A stretch of 64,000 nucleotides of DNA from Waddlia chondrophila WSU 86-1044 (GTDB taxonomy: Bacteria; Chlamydiota; Chlamydiia; Chlamydiales; Waddliaceae), in NCBI RefSeq assembly GCF_000092785.1, contig NC_014225.1:1749340-1813339 (forward strand), given 5' to 3'. Shown here piece after piece: positions 47,391 to 56,904 of the stretch (positions are counted from its first letter, which is position 1; each line of letters starts with the position of its first letter). Below the pieces are notes generated by a model, which searched no databases, was not told the origin of the DNA, and worked only from the letters and a program-made list of their open reading frames with translations. Made by a program: the position numbers and the translations under genes.

Positions 47391-49343
47391 ATGCGTAAAT
47401 TTCTGTTTCTCGCTTTGACTCTCAACCTGGTATTCCACTCAATCGATGCCAAGCTTCCGGAAATCGACTCGCCAAAAGTGTTGGAAAAAGTGAACGAAAT
47501 CATTAAAAGCCACGCTTCGCACACCAAACTAACTCCTGAAATCATGAAAAGAGTGATTTCAAACTACATCGACGAGCTTGACCTCAACAAAATCTACTTC
47601 ATCGAATCAGACATCGACCCTTGGATCCATCCTTCCGAAACTCTTTTGGAAACAACACTGCAACAGTTCAACAACGGAGACTTTTCTCTGTTCTTTAAAA
47701 TCCGCGACCAGATGCTCAAAGCCATTTCAAGAAGAAAACTGTTGGATATGCAGGTCACAGCTTCCGAGCTTCCGGAAGAGGTCGATCCCAAAGAATTCAA
47801 AGACATGGATTGGGTCAAATCTGAAGAAGAGCTTGTGATCCGTTTGGGAAGGATCAAAGCGCTACAGATCGAAACTTCACGCAAGCTCAACGAAGAATTA
47901 AGAGAGAAGTCGCTGCAACGGATAGAAAAGCATCAAGCAAAAAAAGAGGAAGAGATCGCCAATCCAGACCCCAAGCATAGTGAACAGTTTGTCCTCTCCT
48001 CTATTTTAAAAGCAACTGCGTCCGCCCTCGATACGCACACCGTCTACTTCACTCCGGGCGAGGCTACCCAGTTCATGATTAATGTGCAGCAACGCTTATT
48101 CGGAATCGGAGCACAGCTCAGAGACGATTTGAACGGCTTTACCATCGTAAAGATCATCGAAGGAGGGCCTGCTTCTGAAAGTAAACAACTTAAAGTCAAA
48201 GACCGCATTGTTGCTGTCGACGATGAGCCTGTTGTAGGAATGGACATCCTCAGCGCCGTAGAATTGATCCGCGGCAAGGAAGGCACTCCTGTAAAACTAA
48301 CGGTCATCCGAGAAGAAGGCGACGACGAAAACAAAAAAAAGGAAGAGCTCAACATCACAATTATCCGGGGCGAAGTTGTGCTCAAAGAAACGCGATTTGA
48401 AACAGCTTACGAACCGTTTGGAGACGGTGTGATCGCGTATCTGAAGCTTTATTCCTTTTATCAAGATCCGGAGAGTTCATCGGCTTCCGATCTAGCAAAA
48501 GAGATTGAAAAACTTAAAGAAAATCATCGGGTCAAAGGGATCATCCTTGATCTTCGGGACAACTCCGGAGGGCTGCTCTCCCAAGCTGTTAGTGTTACAG
48601 GGTTATTCATTACTAAAGGTGTTGTCGTAGGGGTCAAAGACAACACAGGAAACGTCCAATATCTTAGAGACTTAGACGGTAAAATGATGTGGGATGGCCC
48701 TTTAGCTGTGCTTGTCAACAGAGCAAGCGCTTCGGCATCTGAAATCGTTGCGCAAACACTTCAAGACTATGGAAGAGCCATTATTATTGGCGATGACCAT
48801 ACCTATGGAAAAGGCTCCTTTCAAACATTTACTCTAAATGTCGGCCAAGAAAAGCCAGTCAATCCTGAAGGTGAATACAAGGTCACTAGAGGCATCTACT
48901 ACACAGTCTCTGGAAAAACACCTCAATTAACAGGCGTCCTTTCAGATATCGTTCTTCCAGGACCTTTATCGGAAATTGAAATCGGAGAGCAATATGCGAA
49001 GTATCCTTTGGAAAACGATTCGATCAAACCGAATTTCGACGATGACTTATCAGATATTCCCTACTCACAAAGAAGCAGAATCCGTTTGCTATATAAGCAT
49101 GATCTTCAGAAAAAGCTCGATACTTACACTGCTTATCTGCCCTTTCTCAAATCCAACTCTGCCTACCGTATCGAGAACAACAAAAACTACCAAGCCCTTC
49201 TGAAAGAGATCAAAAAAGAAAACCTTCTCGAAGATGAGTCAAAAGAGCAATTCGGCCAAAACGATTTACAGCTGACCGAAGCTTACAACATCATGAAAGA
49301 CCTAATCATTTTGATGGATACATGCAAGGAAGACGCTATCTAG
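47391..49343 (+). CDS. tsp: Tail-specific protease, copy 2 (peptidase family S41)
   Basis: 650 residues. A signal peptide (FLFLALTLNLVFHSIDA) is followed by a helical region, a PDZ domain (FGIGAQLRDDLNGFTIVKI, VKDRIVAVDDEPVVGM) and the S41 core with VNRASASASEIVAQTL (nucleophile) and TYGKGSFQTFTL (Lys). The gene lies between euo and gltX; in C. trachomatis tsp is separated from gltX by crpA, omcB and omcA, which are absent here. The two copies are clearly paralogous but diverged. Probably envelope quality control. Confidence 0.92.
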   Translation: MRKFLFLALTLNLVFHSIDAKLPEIDSPKVLEKVNEIIKSHASHTKLTPEIMKRVISNYIDELDLNKIYFIESDIDPWIHPSETLLETTLQQFNNGDFSLFFKIRDQMLKAISRRKLLDMQVTASELPEEVDPKEFKDMDWVKSEEELVIRLGRIKALQIETSRKLNEELREKSLQRIEKHQAKKEEEIANPDPKHSEQFVLSSILKATASALDTHTVYFTPGEATQFMINVQQRLFGIGAQLRDDLNGFTIVKIIEGGPASESKQLKVKDRIVAVDDEPVVGMDILSAVELIRGKEGTPVKLTVIREEGDDENKKKEELNITIIRGEVVLKETRFETAYEPFGDGVIAYLKLYSFYQDPESSSASDLAKEIEKLKENHRVKGIILDLRDNSGGLLSQAVSVTGLFITKGVVVGVKDNTGNVQYLRDLDGKMMWDGPLAVLVNRASASASEIVAQTLQDYGRAIIIGDDHTYGKGSFQTFTLNVGQEKPVNPEGEYKVTRGIYYTVSGKTPQLTGVLSDIVLPGPLSEIEIGEQYAKYPLENDSIKPNFDDDLSDIPYSQRSRIRLLYKHDLQKKLDTYTAYLPFLKSNSAYRIENNKNYQALLKEIKKENLLEDESKEQFGQNDLQLTEAYNIMKDLIILMDTCKEDAI

Positions 49344-49346
49344 ATC

Positions 49347-49399
49347 TAAGAGCGTGCAGGCGATTTTAGAGTGCTTCCTTGCCAAAATTCCCATTTTTG
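49347..49399. repeat. Intergenic repeat after tsp copy 2
   Basis: taagagcgtgcaggcgattt (from 49347) resembles sequences at 22005 and both arms of 29977-30140; ttgccaaaattcccattttt (49379) resembles ttgtcaaaattccaattttt at 46615. Two family members in one short gap, both just after a gene end. Confidence 0.55.
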
Positions 49400-49447
49400 C
49401 AGTACCATTAATCTATTTTCTAAATCAAATGCAAATCATAAGGTACT

Positions 49448-50971
49448 ATGTCCGTTCGAGTCCGTATTGCTCCTTCTCCAACAGGTGATCCTCATGTAGG
49501 TACAGCCTACATTGCCGTTTTCAACTCTATCTTCGCCCGTCATCATAACGGAACATTCATCCTTCGCATTGAAGATACGGACCGCACAAGAAGCAGGCCC
49601 GAGTATGAACAAAACATTTACGAAGCTCTAAGCTGGTCCGGTATTGAATGGGATGAAGGCCCAAATATTGGAGGCGCTTATGGCCCTTACCGGCAATCAG
49701 AAAGACTTCCCATCTATAAGGAATATGCTGATAAGCTTGTCGAGAAGGGACATGCTTACAAGTGTTTCTGTACAGCTGAAGAGCTAGCAGAAATGCGCCA
49801 AGTCCTGGCAAAAAAAGGGGGCCGTCAAGGTTACGACCGCCGTTGCCGCAATTTAAGTCCTGAAGAGATTAAAGAAAAAGAAGCCGCTGGAAAACCCTCT
49901 GTAATTAGGCTGAAAGTCCCTCTGAAAGGCGAATGTGTATTTACAGACCGGATCAAAGGACGGATTGCATTCCCCTGGGCAGACATTGATGACCAGGTGC
50001 TGATGAAGACAGATGGATTTCCAACGTATCATCTAGCAAATGTTGTCGACGATTATCTCATGAAAATCTCCCATGTGATCCGTGGCGATGAGTGGATCAG
50101 CTCCACTCCTAAACACATCCTCCTTTACAAATATTTTGAGTGGGAGGTTCCTGAATTTCTTCACATGCCGCTTCTTCTGGGAGTAGATGGAAAAAAACTC
50201 TCTAAGCGAAAAAACCCTACATCGATCTTTTTCTACAGAGACAGCGGATACTTACCCGAAGCTTTTAAGAATTTCCTCACCTTAATGGGATACAGCATGA
50301 CGGGCGACCGGGAGATCTATCCTTTTGAAGAGATCGTTCAAGAGTTCGACGCTTCGCGCATCGGTGTTTCAGGAGCTGTATTCGATATCAAGAAACTGGA
50401 CTGGCTGAATCAGCAATATATCATTAACTGCATCCCTCAAGAGAAGCTGTGGGACAGATTAAAAGAATGGCGATTCAACGATGCTTTTATGGAACGCTTA
50501 ATTCCTCTTTGCTACTCCCGTATTAAAACATTCGGGGATTTCATGGAACTCTTTGATTTCCTATTCATCAACAACCTGGAATACAAAGAGCAAGATTTTA
50601 CCCAGAAAGGGCTTTCCAAATTACAAGGAGCCTTTATCCTTCAAGGAATGATCTGGGTGTTGGAATCATCAAGCGGATGGTCTGCGCAGGAGATCCAGCA
50701 AGCATCTAAAGATGTTGCGGAACGGTTCGGCATCAACCACAAAAAAGGGGTCATGCCGATCCTTTTCACTTCGATCATGGGAAAAATCCAAGGCCCTCCA
50801 CTCTTCGACTCTGCCGAAATTTTAGGTAAAGACGTCGTTCGTGCGAGATTTTTACGCTCTATAGAATTTTTAGGAGGAATCTCCAATAAGAAAGGGGCAG
50901 AGCTAAAAAAAGCCTGGGATAAAGAGAATGCGAAAGAGATCTTTTCCGAAGCGGGCTTCATTCAAAATTGA
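49448..50971 (+). CDS. gltX: Glutamyl-tRNA synthetase
   Basis: 507-residue class I synthetase. PSPTGDPHVGTAYI contains the HIGH-type motif (HVGT), and LLGVDGKKLSKRKNPTS the KMSKS-type motif (KLSKR). The C-terminal anticodon-binding domain is normal. Chlamydiae usually have no glutaminyl-tRNA synthetase and charge tRNA-Gln through Glu-tRNA-Gln and GatCAB, so this enzyme is probably non-discriminating. The ATG follows aaggtact after tsp. Confidence 0.96.
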   Translation: MSVRVRIAPSPTGDPHVGTAYIAVFNSIFARHHNGTFILRIEDTDRTRSRPEYEQNIYEALSWSGIEWDEGPNIGGAYGPYRQSERLPIYKEYADKLVEKGHAYKCFCTAEELAEMRQVLAKKGGRQGYDRRCRNLSPEEIKEKEAAGKPSVIRLKVPLKGECVFTDRIKGRIAFPWADIDDQVLMKTDGFPTYHLANVVDDYLMKISHVIRGDEWISSTPKHILLYKYFEWEVPEFLHMPLLLGVDGKKLSKRKNPTSIFFYRDSGYLPEAFKNFLTLMGYSMTGDREIYPFEEIVQEFDASRIGVSGAVFDIKKLDWLNQQYIINCIPQEKLWDRLKEWRFNDAFMERLIPLCYSRIKTFGDFMELFDFLFINNLEYKEQDFTQKGLSKLQGAFILQGMIWVLESSSGWSAQEIQQASKDVAERFGINHKKGVMPILFTSIMGKIQGPPLFDSAEILGKDVVRARFLRSIEFLGGISNKKGAELKKAWDKENAKEIFSEAGFIQN

Positions 50972-52853
50972 GGGTGTAAACAGTAGGAATTTCGGACTGA
51001 CTTTGCCTGGAATCGATCACTAATAATTTTTTTTCCTGATCGTAATCCCAGGGAATGACTTTGCCGTTGCGCCTAATTTCCATCACGCTTTTTTCGGAGT
51101 ACATCAACATAGGAGATGTCACAATAGAAGAGATATGCATCGATTCCTGTTCGATCGTTATCTCTTGAATGGGTCCGTTGGGAACATAGAAAGCATAGCA
51201 TCCAATCAATGCCACTCCATTTCGCACTGGAGCGAAAGTGAGAATATCTGCTTCGTTTTGCTTCACAGCAACCGAAAATTCTTCATTTTTTTCAAAAACA
51301 CCCAAATAGCCATTTGTATGGCTATAGACAGCAAATCGATCGCCAGAAATCCCTTCGATTAAAGAGGCTGAAACATCTTCTTGAAGCGGTTTTTTCTTTC
51401 GGGTGAAATTAAATAACGCCAACAGGCCCGACTCCCCTTTAAAAGAAAACGCACAGTATAGCGCATGCGTCGTTAGAGGATTTAAAAAAAAGGAGGAGCT
51501 GCACAAAGTCAGCGGATAATCTGCCTGAATCAACCTACCAGAAGGAAGCACGCACTTTTTTAAAAGTTCTATTTTTGTCTTTCCTGGAGGATCTCCGATC
51601 ACATGAGCTGTCGAAGAAAGAGCATGTAAAATAGCCAATAAATGGCTGTAAGGAAAATCCGTTATCCAGCTACTAAAAAAATTTTGCATCCAACACGCGT
51701 TAACAAGCAGGCTGCGGATCATTTTTTTTACTCCTGCAAGCGTTTGCGCTGTTTCTAAGTCATCATCTGTTGCAGCAATTCCTGAGATTAGACTTTCATT
51801 ATTCAAACACTCGCTATTTAAATGAGAAGCTTCAAAAAACAAGCCGGAAGACGCTTGTATTGCAGATTGAAGATGCGAATAGATCCGCGTCATCAGCCCT
51901 GGATTTCCGATGAAGCCGGCAGCATCTACCTGTCTTTTAACCTTAACAAAAGCGATCCCCTCCTCGCTCAATGATTTGTAGTAATCGTGATAGAACTGAA
52001 ATGTTTTCCCCAAATCATACCCCAAATACCCTTTTTCATTTTCCTTTGTTGATAATTGGTATTTTCCTACCAAAGAATCGGAAATGCCTCCTCCGCATCC
52101 AAAAATGGAGTGGGCAACTCCGACGTGATGCACTCCAGCGCGCTGCAATTCCTGCACAAGCCCCGACAACCCCATTGGGAACCTTTCAGCATCTGCTTCA
52201 AAGCAAGACAAAACCTTCTTGCCTCCACGTCTCTCAACCCTCTGCCATCCTTCATCGATCAAAACATATCCCGGCTGAATCCCTTCTTGCCTCAAAGCCC
52301 AGACAGCTCCAAGAATCTTATCATGGGTTGGAATCCTCCCAAAGCTTGCACCAGACTCCCAGCCCAGCGTTTTCAACCAATGAGGGATAGGCGGTTTTTC
52401 TTCTCCAAACTTGCCCGCCCGCAAGGCCTTCTTTACCCCCATCCTTATCGCCAATCCAACAGTTTGATGAAGATCTGAGCCATGCACGCCAATGAGGACG
52501 GGAACCGGCTCAGCGCTTACGCCGCGCAAACAAAGCAAGCAGTCCTTTCCATCCCCTTCAAGCGAAGCTGCAACACCTGAGTGCGAAAGGCAACAAAGAA
52601 CGTTATATCCACTCCTGCATTTTACAATGGTTAGAAAATTGGAAGTGATCTCGTGAAAACAAGTAAAATAATCAAGACATGCTCCTCTGCTTCCATTGCC
52701 AATGGAGACAATGGTTAAATTGTCAGCGCTCTCAAGTTTTAAAGGAATGCGCAAACTTCCGGAAAATAAAGGAGACGTCACAATGACCAGCTGCGAGCTG
52801 GCCAAATGACGGTCGAGATCAACAACCGTATCAGCTTGAAGAGTTTTCATCAT
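50958..52853 (-). CDS. GH36-like (raffinose synthase/Sip1-related) protein, nucleophile position changed
   Basis: 631 residues. The region about 160-500 follows the plant/bacterial Sip1-type GH36 order: WESGASFGRIPTHDKI, GYVLIDEGWQRVERRGG, a strand with FVKVKRQVDAAGF, HLNSECLNNESL, FFSSWITDFPYSHLLAILHA and HVIGDPPGKTKIELLKKC. In active relatives the nucleophile Asp stands in KVD; here the place reads KVK (near residue 306), so hydrolase activity is doubtful. It overlaps the end of gltX by 14 bases on the opposite strand. Possibly alpha-galactoside or host-glycan binding rather than cleavage. Confidence 0.8.
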   Translation of the reverse strand: MMKTLQADTVVDLDRHLASSQLVIVTSPLFSGSLRIPLKLESADNLTIVSIGNGSRGACLDYFTCFHEITSNFLTIVKCRSGYNVLCCLSHSGVAASLEGDGKDCLLCLRGVSAEPVPVLIGVHGSDLHQTVGLAIRMGVKKALRAGKFGEEKPPIPHWLKTLGWESGASFGRIPTHDKILGAVWALRQEGIQPGYVLIDEGWQRVERRGGKKVLSCFEADAERFPMGLSGLVQELQRAGVHHVGVAHSIFGCGGGISDSLVGKYQLSTKENEKGYLGYDLGKTFQFYHDYYKSLSEEGIAFVKVKRQVDAAGFIGNPGLMTRIYSHLQSAIQASSGLFFEASHLNSECLNNESLISGIAATDDDLETAQTLAGVKKMIRSLLVNACWMQNFFSSWITDFPYSHLLAILHALSSTAHVIGDPPGKTKIELLKKCVLPSGRLIQADYPLTLCSSSFFLNPLTTHALYCAFSFKGESGLLALFNFTRKKKPLQEDVSASLIEGISGDRFAVYSHTNGYLGVFEKNEEFSVAVKQNEADILTFAPVRNGVALIGCYAFYVPNGPIQEITIEQESMHISSIVTSPMLMYSEKSVMEIRRNGKVIPWDYDQEKKLLVIDSRQSQSEIPTVYTLNFE

Positions 52854-52922
52854 TTCAATCTATCAAAGTTGAAATTTTATTTATATTGAAATTTAACAAT
52901 TAAACTGTTACAATAGAGCGAC

Positions 52923-53561
52923 ATGGAATCGTTAATTCTCTTTGCAACTGAACATGCGGAAGCCGCTCACTGGTTTTTCGCTCTTCTAATCTTATTAGGA
53001 GGGCTAAATGTGCCGATCAGTGAAGATGTTGTCATGATCAGCGCCGGTGCTTTAGCAAGTACCCTTTCTCCTGAAATAGCGGCCTATCAATATTCCGCTC
53101 TATTCTTTGTCTGCTGGTTCGCTTCCTGGGAAACTTATTGGATAGGCAGGCTGCTTGGGCCCAGGCTGTACGATATCCGCTGGTTCAGCCGGATTTTGAC
53201 TCCTAAAAAAATTGAGAAGCTGCATCACTACTACGAACGGTTTGGTATTTGGACATTTATCATTGGCCGCTTTATCCCGGGTGGTGTGCGTAATGGATTA
53301 TTTATGACTGCCGGCCTTGGCAGGATGCCTTTTAAGAAATTCATCACCAGAGATTTGCCTGCTTGCTTTCTCTCCACCCTCTTTCTATTTGCTCTTGGTT
53401 ATTTCTTTGGGCAGCATTCTCAGGAAGTGATCGCAACTTTTCATGCTTACCACCGCTCAATTCTGTTTTTTATCGCAGCAACCCTTTTCATTTATGCTAT
53501 ATTGCGTTACCTCCGGTCTAAGCAAATCATAATAGATGATTTTTATCGACATTTGCAGTAA
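52923..53561 (+). CDS. DedA/SNARE-associated-family membrane protein
   Basis: 212 residues with four to five membrane segments and the family residues ISEDVVMISAGALA, SWETYWIGRLLG and FGIWTFIIGRFIPGGVRNGLFMTAG (the conserved xxRxxPGxR). DedA proteins act in lipid-carrier or phospholipid scrambling. It comes 42 bases before a CDP-alcohol phosphatidyltransferase on the same strand, which fits a lipid role. Confidence 0.88.
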   Translation: MESLILFATEHAEAAHWFFALLILLGGLNVPISEDVVMISAGALASTLSPEIAAYQYSALFFVCWFASWETYWIGRLLGPRLYDIRWFSRILTPKKIEKLHHYYERFGIWTFIIGRFIPGGVRNGLFMTAGLGRMPFKKFITRDLPACFLSTLFLFALGYFFGQHSQEVIATFHAYHRSILFFIAATLFIYAILRYLRSKQIIIDDFYRHLQ

Positions 53562-53603
53562 TATGGAGAGGTAGTTAAAACGTAATGCGCAAAAAAGCTG
53601 CTG

Positions 53604-54116
53604 ATGTTGACAGTTCCTAATTTTATTTCTGCTCTACGCTTGCCTTTGGCATTGGTCTTCATTAAACAGGATCTTTTATATCGATCAATCGCCCTGATTT
53701 TAGCGATGATTACAGATGGTCTTGATGGATTTTTGGCTCGACGCTATAAGCAATCCAGTGCTTTTGGAACCGTTTTAGATCCCATTATGGATAGATTTTT
53801 CGTCTTTTTCCTAATCGGCATCTTTATGAATGAAGGGAGCTTAGGGATATGGGAAGTTAGCACAATGGTTTGCCGAGATTTTGCTGTTTTGCTGTTTGGC
53901 TTCTACCTAGTGTTTTCCGGAAAGTTAAGTTCTTACCGTTTTCGAGCAATCTGGTGTGGGAAAGTCACAACGTGTGTTCAATTTTTGGTCTTTTTTGGCT
54001 TGACTCTTGGACTTGCCATTCCTTCTATCGTTTACCTTTTATTTATTGTCTTAGGCTGCCTTGCCTTAGTGGAGCTATACCTTAGCAAAGAAAGCCATCC
54101 AGAAACTTCCTTTTAA
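53604..54116 (+). CDS. CDP-alcohol phosphatidyltransferase (PgsA-like)
   Basis: 170-residue membrane enzyme with the complete signature DGLDGFLARRYKQSSAFGTVLDPIMD (D-x2-DG-x2-AR-x8-G-x3-D-x3-D), typical of phosphatidylglycerophosphate synthase and relatives. The start MLTVPNFISALRLPLAL is the usual PgsA N-terminus. Probably makes phosphatidylglycerolphosphate; the substrate cannot be proven from sequence. Operon with the DedA gene. Confidence 0.85.
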   Translation: MLTVPNFISALRLPLALVFIKQDLLYRSIALILAMITDGLDGFLARRYKQSSAFGTVLDPIMDRFFVFFLIGIFMNEGSLGIWEVSTMVCRDFAVLLFGFYLVFSGKLSSYRFRAIWCGKVTTCVQFLVFFGLTLGLAIPSIVYLLFIVLGCLALVELYLSKESHPETSF

Positions 54117-54180
54117 GCGCTCAAAGAACCTATCCGTATATTGCTTTCGGCTCTATTTTTCGATCGCTTCGCAAGTAAAG

Positions 54181-55581
54181 GAGATATTTTCAAATGTTGT
54201 GTTTGGAATCCTTAAACGCACCCTAATTTAAAAATTCTTTTAAGCTACTTTTTCTTTTTCCAGAACCTCTTCTCCATCTTTAAAGACCACTCCGTTGATT
54301 ACTTTTTCAATCATTTCACAACCTTTGAGTTTTCTCCATTTTTTCTCGGCTGTAGTAGCCAGCTTGAATACCATTGTCAAAGTGGCAGCCACTGAACCGC
54401 AGCCTTTGGTTTGCCTTGTCCGGTGTCTTATTGTTGCAAAAGTCGATTCAATCGGGTTAGTTGTCCTGACGTGCTGCCAATGGATCGCCGGAAAATTGTA
54501 GAAGGTAAACAGTTGCGCCTTATCCTTCTCAAGACAAGCACAGGCTTTGGGGTATTTGTCTCGGTATGTTTTTAAAAACACCTCAAACGCCGCCAGTCCA
54601 TCTTCTTTGGTAGGGGCCATATAAATTTCATGAATGGCCTTTTTCGCATTCACTTGAATACTTTTGGGCATTTTATCCAGCACATTGGCCGTCTTATGCA
54701 CCCAACACCGCTGCTGCTTTGTCTTCGGAAAAACTTCCTCTATTGCCGACCAAAATCCAAGCGCACCATCTCCTATCGCAAGCTCAGGAGCTGTACACAG
54801 CCCGCGCCGCTTCAAACTCTCCAATACCTCTGTCCAGGAAATTTTGCTCTCTCTATAACCATTGTGGATCGCCACAAGTTCCTTTTTACCATTAGGAAGA
54901 GCGCCAAGAATCACGAGAAAGCAAATTCGGTCATCTCCAAGACGAACATTGAAATAGATCCCATCTACCCAGATGTAAGCGTAGCGCTTTCCTTCAAGAG
55001 AGCGCTTGTTCCAGTCTTTGTATTCCTGCTCCCAAGATTGTTTTAAACGAGTGATGTTAGCTGCGGATAATCCTTTCGCATCCTTGCCCATGATCGCTTC
55101 AAGTGCATCCTGGAAATTGCTTGTAGAAATCCCCCTGAGGTAAAGAGCTGGAATCACCGCATCAAGAGATGGCACCCTCCTTAGATATTTCGGAAGAATT
55201 GCGCTTGAGTACCCTTCAGAGCTCTCTTCTCTGTTTCGAATTCTAGGTTGCTTCACTGATATCGGTCCGATTCCTGTTTGTACTTCTCTTTCAGGGAGGT
55301 AGCCGTTGCGGACAAATTGTTTTCTTCCCTCGAAATCCCTCCTGCCTTTCATCGATTCCAGGTATTCATTGACTTCATTTTCAATAGCCTGTTGAAGCAA
55401 CAGGCGAGCTCCTTCCCTCAATGTTTGTTCCAGCAAGCTGTTCATTTCACTTGTTGCGTGAAATTTATCCAAAGAAATGACATCATTCTTCATGAGCGTA
55501 TCTCCTATAATTTTTTTTGATTCTAAAATTTCATAGGGTACGCTCTTTTTATCTCAAACACAACTTTTGATCATATCTCTC
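54181..55581 (-). mobile_element. IS256-family insertion sequence, intact copy
   Basis: Terminal repeats match imperfectly: gagatattttcaaatgttgt at 54181 and the complement of gagatatgatcaaaagttgt ending at 55581. Contains one full transposase gene. Oriented opposite to the second copy at 57711; the interior-facing ends of both copies are identical. Confidence 0.8.
54240..55493 (-). CDS. IS256-family (mutator-type) transposase
   Basis: 417 residues, full length for the family. Motifs: YLRGISTSNFQDALEAIMG in the N-terminal helical domain, AYIWVDGIYFNVR (first Asp, near 175), AIGDGALGFWSAIEEVFP (second Asp, near 240), QRCWVHKTANVL (C/H element) and TTNPIESTFATIRHRTRQTKG (Glu, near 347). Residues 1-270 are identical to the second, truncated copy. 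The gene appears intact. Confidence 0.93.
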   Translation of the reverse strand: MKNDVISLDKFHATSEMNSLLEQTLREGARLLLQQAIENEVNEYLESMKGRRDFEGRKQFVRNGYLPEREVQTGIGPISVKQPRIRNREESSEGYSSAILPKYLRRVPSLDAVIPALYLRGISTSNFQDALEAIMGKDAKGLSAANITRLKQSWEQEYKDWNKRSLEGKRYAYIWVDGIYFNVRLGDDRICFLVILGALPNGKKELVAIHNGYRESKISWTEVLESLKRRGLCTAPELAIGDGALGFWSAIEEVFPKTKQQRCWVHKTANVLDKMPKSIQVNAKKAIHEIYMAPTKEDGLAAFEVFLKTYRDKYPKACACLEKDKAQLFTFYNFPAIHWQHVRTTNPIESTFATIRHRTRQTKGCGSVAATLTMVFKLATTAEKKWRKLKGCEMIEKVINGVVFKDGEEVLEKEKVA

Positions 55582-55671
55582 TGAAGGTTCCGAAATGTTA
55601 TTTACTCCTTACATTTCTTTCAGGACACGTCCGATAATAATGGTTATGTTAAAAAAACAATAAAATTATTT

Positions 55672-56904
55672 TTATTCCAGTGAATTTAACAATCTTACTA
55701 TACTTCTACCTACAGCCCAAGATAGATTCACAGGTACCGCATTACCAATCTGCTTATATTGATTTATCATAGACCCCGAGAATTCCCAATCATCTGGAAA
55801 TGTTTGGATTCTAGCATACTCTCTAACTGTTAGAGGCCTAGTCTCTTCAGGATGGCATCTTTCAGTCTGTTTTTGGGAAGGAGAACATGTTAAAGTCAAG
55901 CTTGGTTCATTCCAAGACAACCTTCTTGCCATTCCTGTTTTTCCACCACCCAAATAAAAACTATTCTGCATATATTCTTTTTGTAATTCTTCGGAAAGAT
56001 CTTTCCAATATCCCCCTTGAGGAACATGGCTCAAGATTTCCTTTTTTCTTTGTGGATATAATTGTCCGTTTGACGTAGGAACATCTGAATCGTAGAGACT
56101 ACCCTGTTTTAAAGCGTCCTTTAAAGTTAATACTTTTTTAAAAGGAGAAGGCCATTTGAATTTTGCTTTTTTTACCAAATCATTTCTGACTCCAACAATA
56201 AAAAGACGCTCTCTTTTTTGAGGAACTTGATAAAATATAGATTTAAGAACTTTCATATCTAAAATTGTATATCCAATATCTTCAATAACAGATTTTATAA
56301 CACTAATCGTATTCCCGTTATCGTGATTTAGTAAGCCTCTAACATTTTCACCAAGAAAAACTTTTGGCTTTGTCTCTTTAATAACCCTTGCAAAATCAAA
56401 AAAAAGAGTGCCTCTTGCATCTTCAAATCCCTTTTTTTGACCCGCATATGAAAATGCCTGACAAGGAAACCCTCCCGATAAAAAATCTATCCCTTTGAAC
56501 TGTCGGAAATCAATAGATTTGATATCTCCTTCGATAACATTCCAACTAGGTCTGTTTTTTCTTAAAGTCATACAAGATGATTTATCAATTTCATTTAATG
56601 CTTGTGCACAAAGACCGGCCTTTTCTAAACCAAGCGCTAATCCACCAGCTCCAGCAAATAACTCTACCGATAAAAAGTCTCTTTTGGGAACTGTTTTTGT
56701 TTCACTTTCCCATGAAGAATCTAACATTAATTTTATAGGCTCAAAACTCTTTAAATCCTTTAGATTATAGACACCATTATCGGAATTACCGACCGATACA
56801 ATCACACCTTCTTTTTTCCATTTCTTTAAAGTTCTCTTTGAAACAGAAAGAATGTCTGCGAGTAACTCCTCTTTCACTAAAAAATCATCACAAAGAGAAC
56901 TCAT
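55672..56904 (-). CDS. DNA (cytosine-5) methyltransferase with N-terminal helix-turn-helix
   Basis: About 410 residues. Residues about 5-60 are a putative helix-turn-helix (LLADILSVSKRTLKKWKKEG). The catalytic part starts with motif I VELFAGAGGLALGLEKAG, motif IV GGFPCQAFS (catalytic Cys), motif VI ENVRGL, motif VIII QKRERLFIVG and motif X QIGNAVPVNLSWAVG. Modifies the recognition site of the partner endonuclease. I start at the ATG at 56904, which overlaps the endonuclease stop by 17 bases, so they are coupled. Low G+C compared with neighbours. The N-terminal domain may repress the operon. Confidence 0.93.
   Translation of the reverse strand: MSSLCDDFLVKEELLADILSVSKRTLKKWKKEGVIVSVGNSDNGVYNLKDLKSFEPIKLMLDSSWESETKTVPKRDFLSVELFAGAGGLALGLEKAGLCAQALNEIDKSSCMTLRKNRPSWNVIEGDIKSIDFRQFKGIDFLSGGFPCQAFSYAGQKKGFEDARGTLFFDFARVIKETKPKVFLGENVRGLLNHDNGNTISVIKSVIEDIGYTILDMKVLKSIFYQVPQKRERLFIVGVRNDLVKKAKFKWPSPFKKVLTLKDALKQGSLYDSDVPTSNGQLYPQRKKEILSHVPQGGYWKDLSEELQKEYMQNSFYLGGGKTGMARRLSWNEPSLTLTCSPSQKQTERCHPEETRPLTVREYARIQTFPDDWEFSGSMINQYKQIGNAVPVNLSWAVGRSIVRLLNSLE

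Noticed and set aside
54117-54180. Target duplication of the IS256 copies
   Set aside because: The outer flank of copy 1 does not match any sequence at the truncated end of copy 2; no duplication can be shown.
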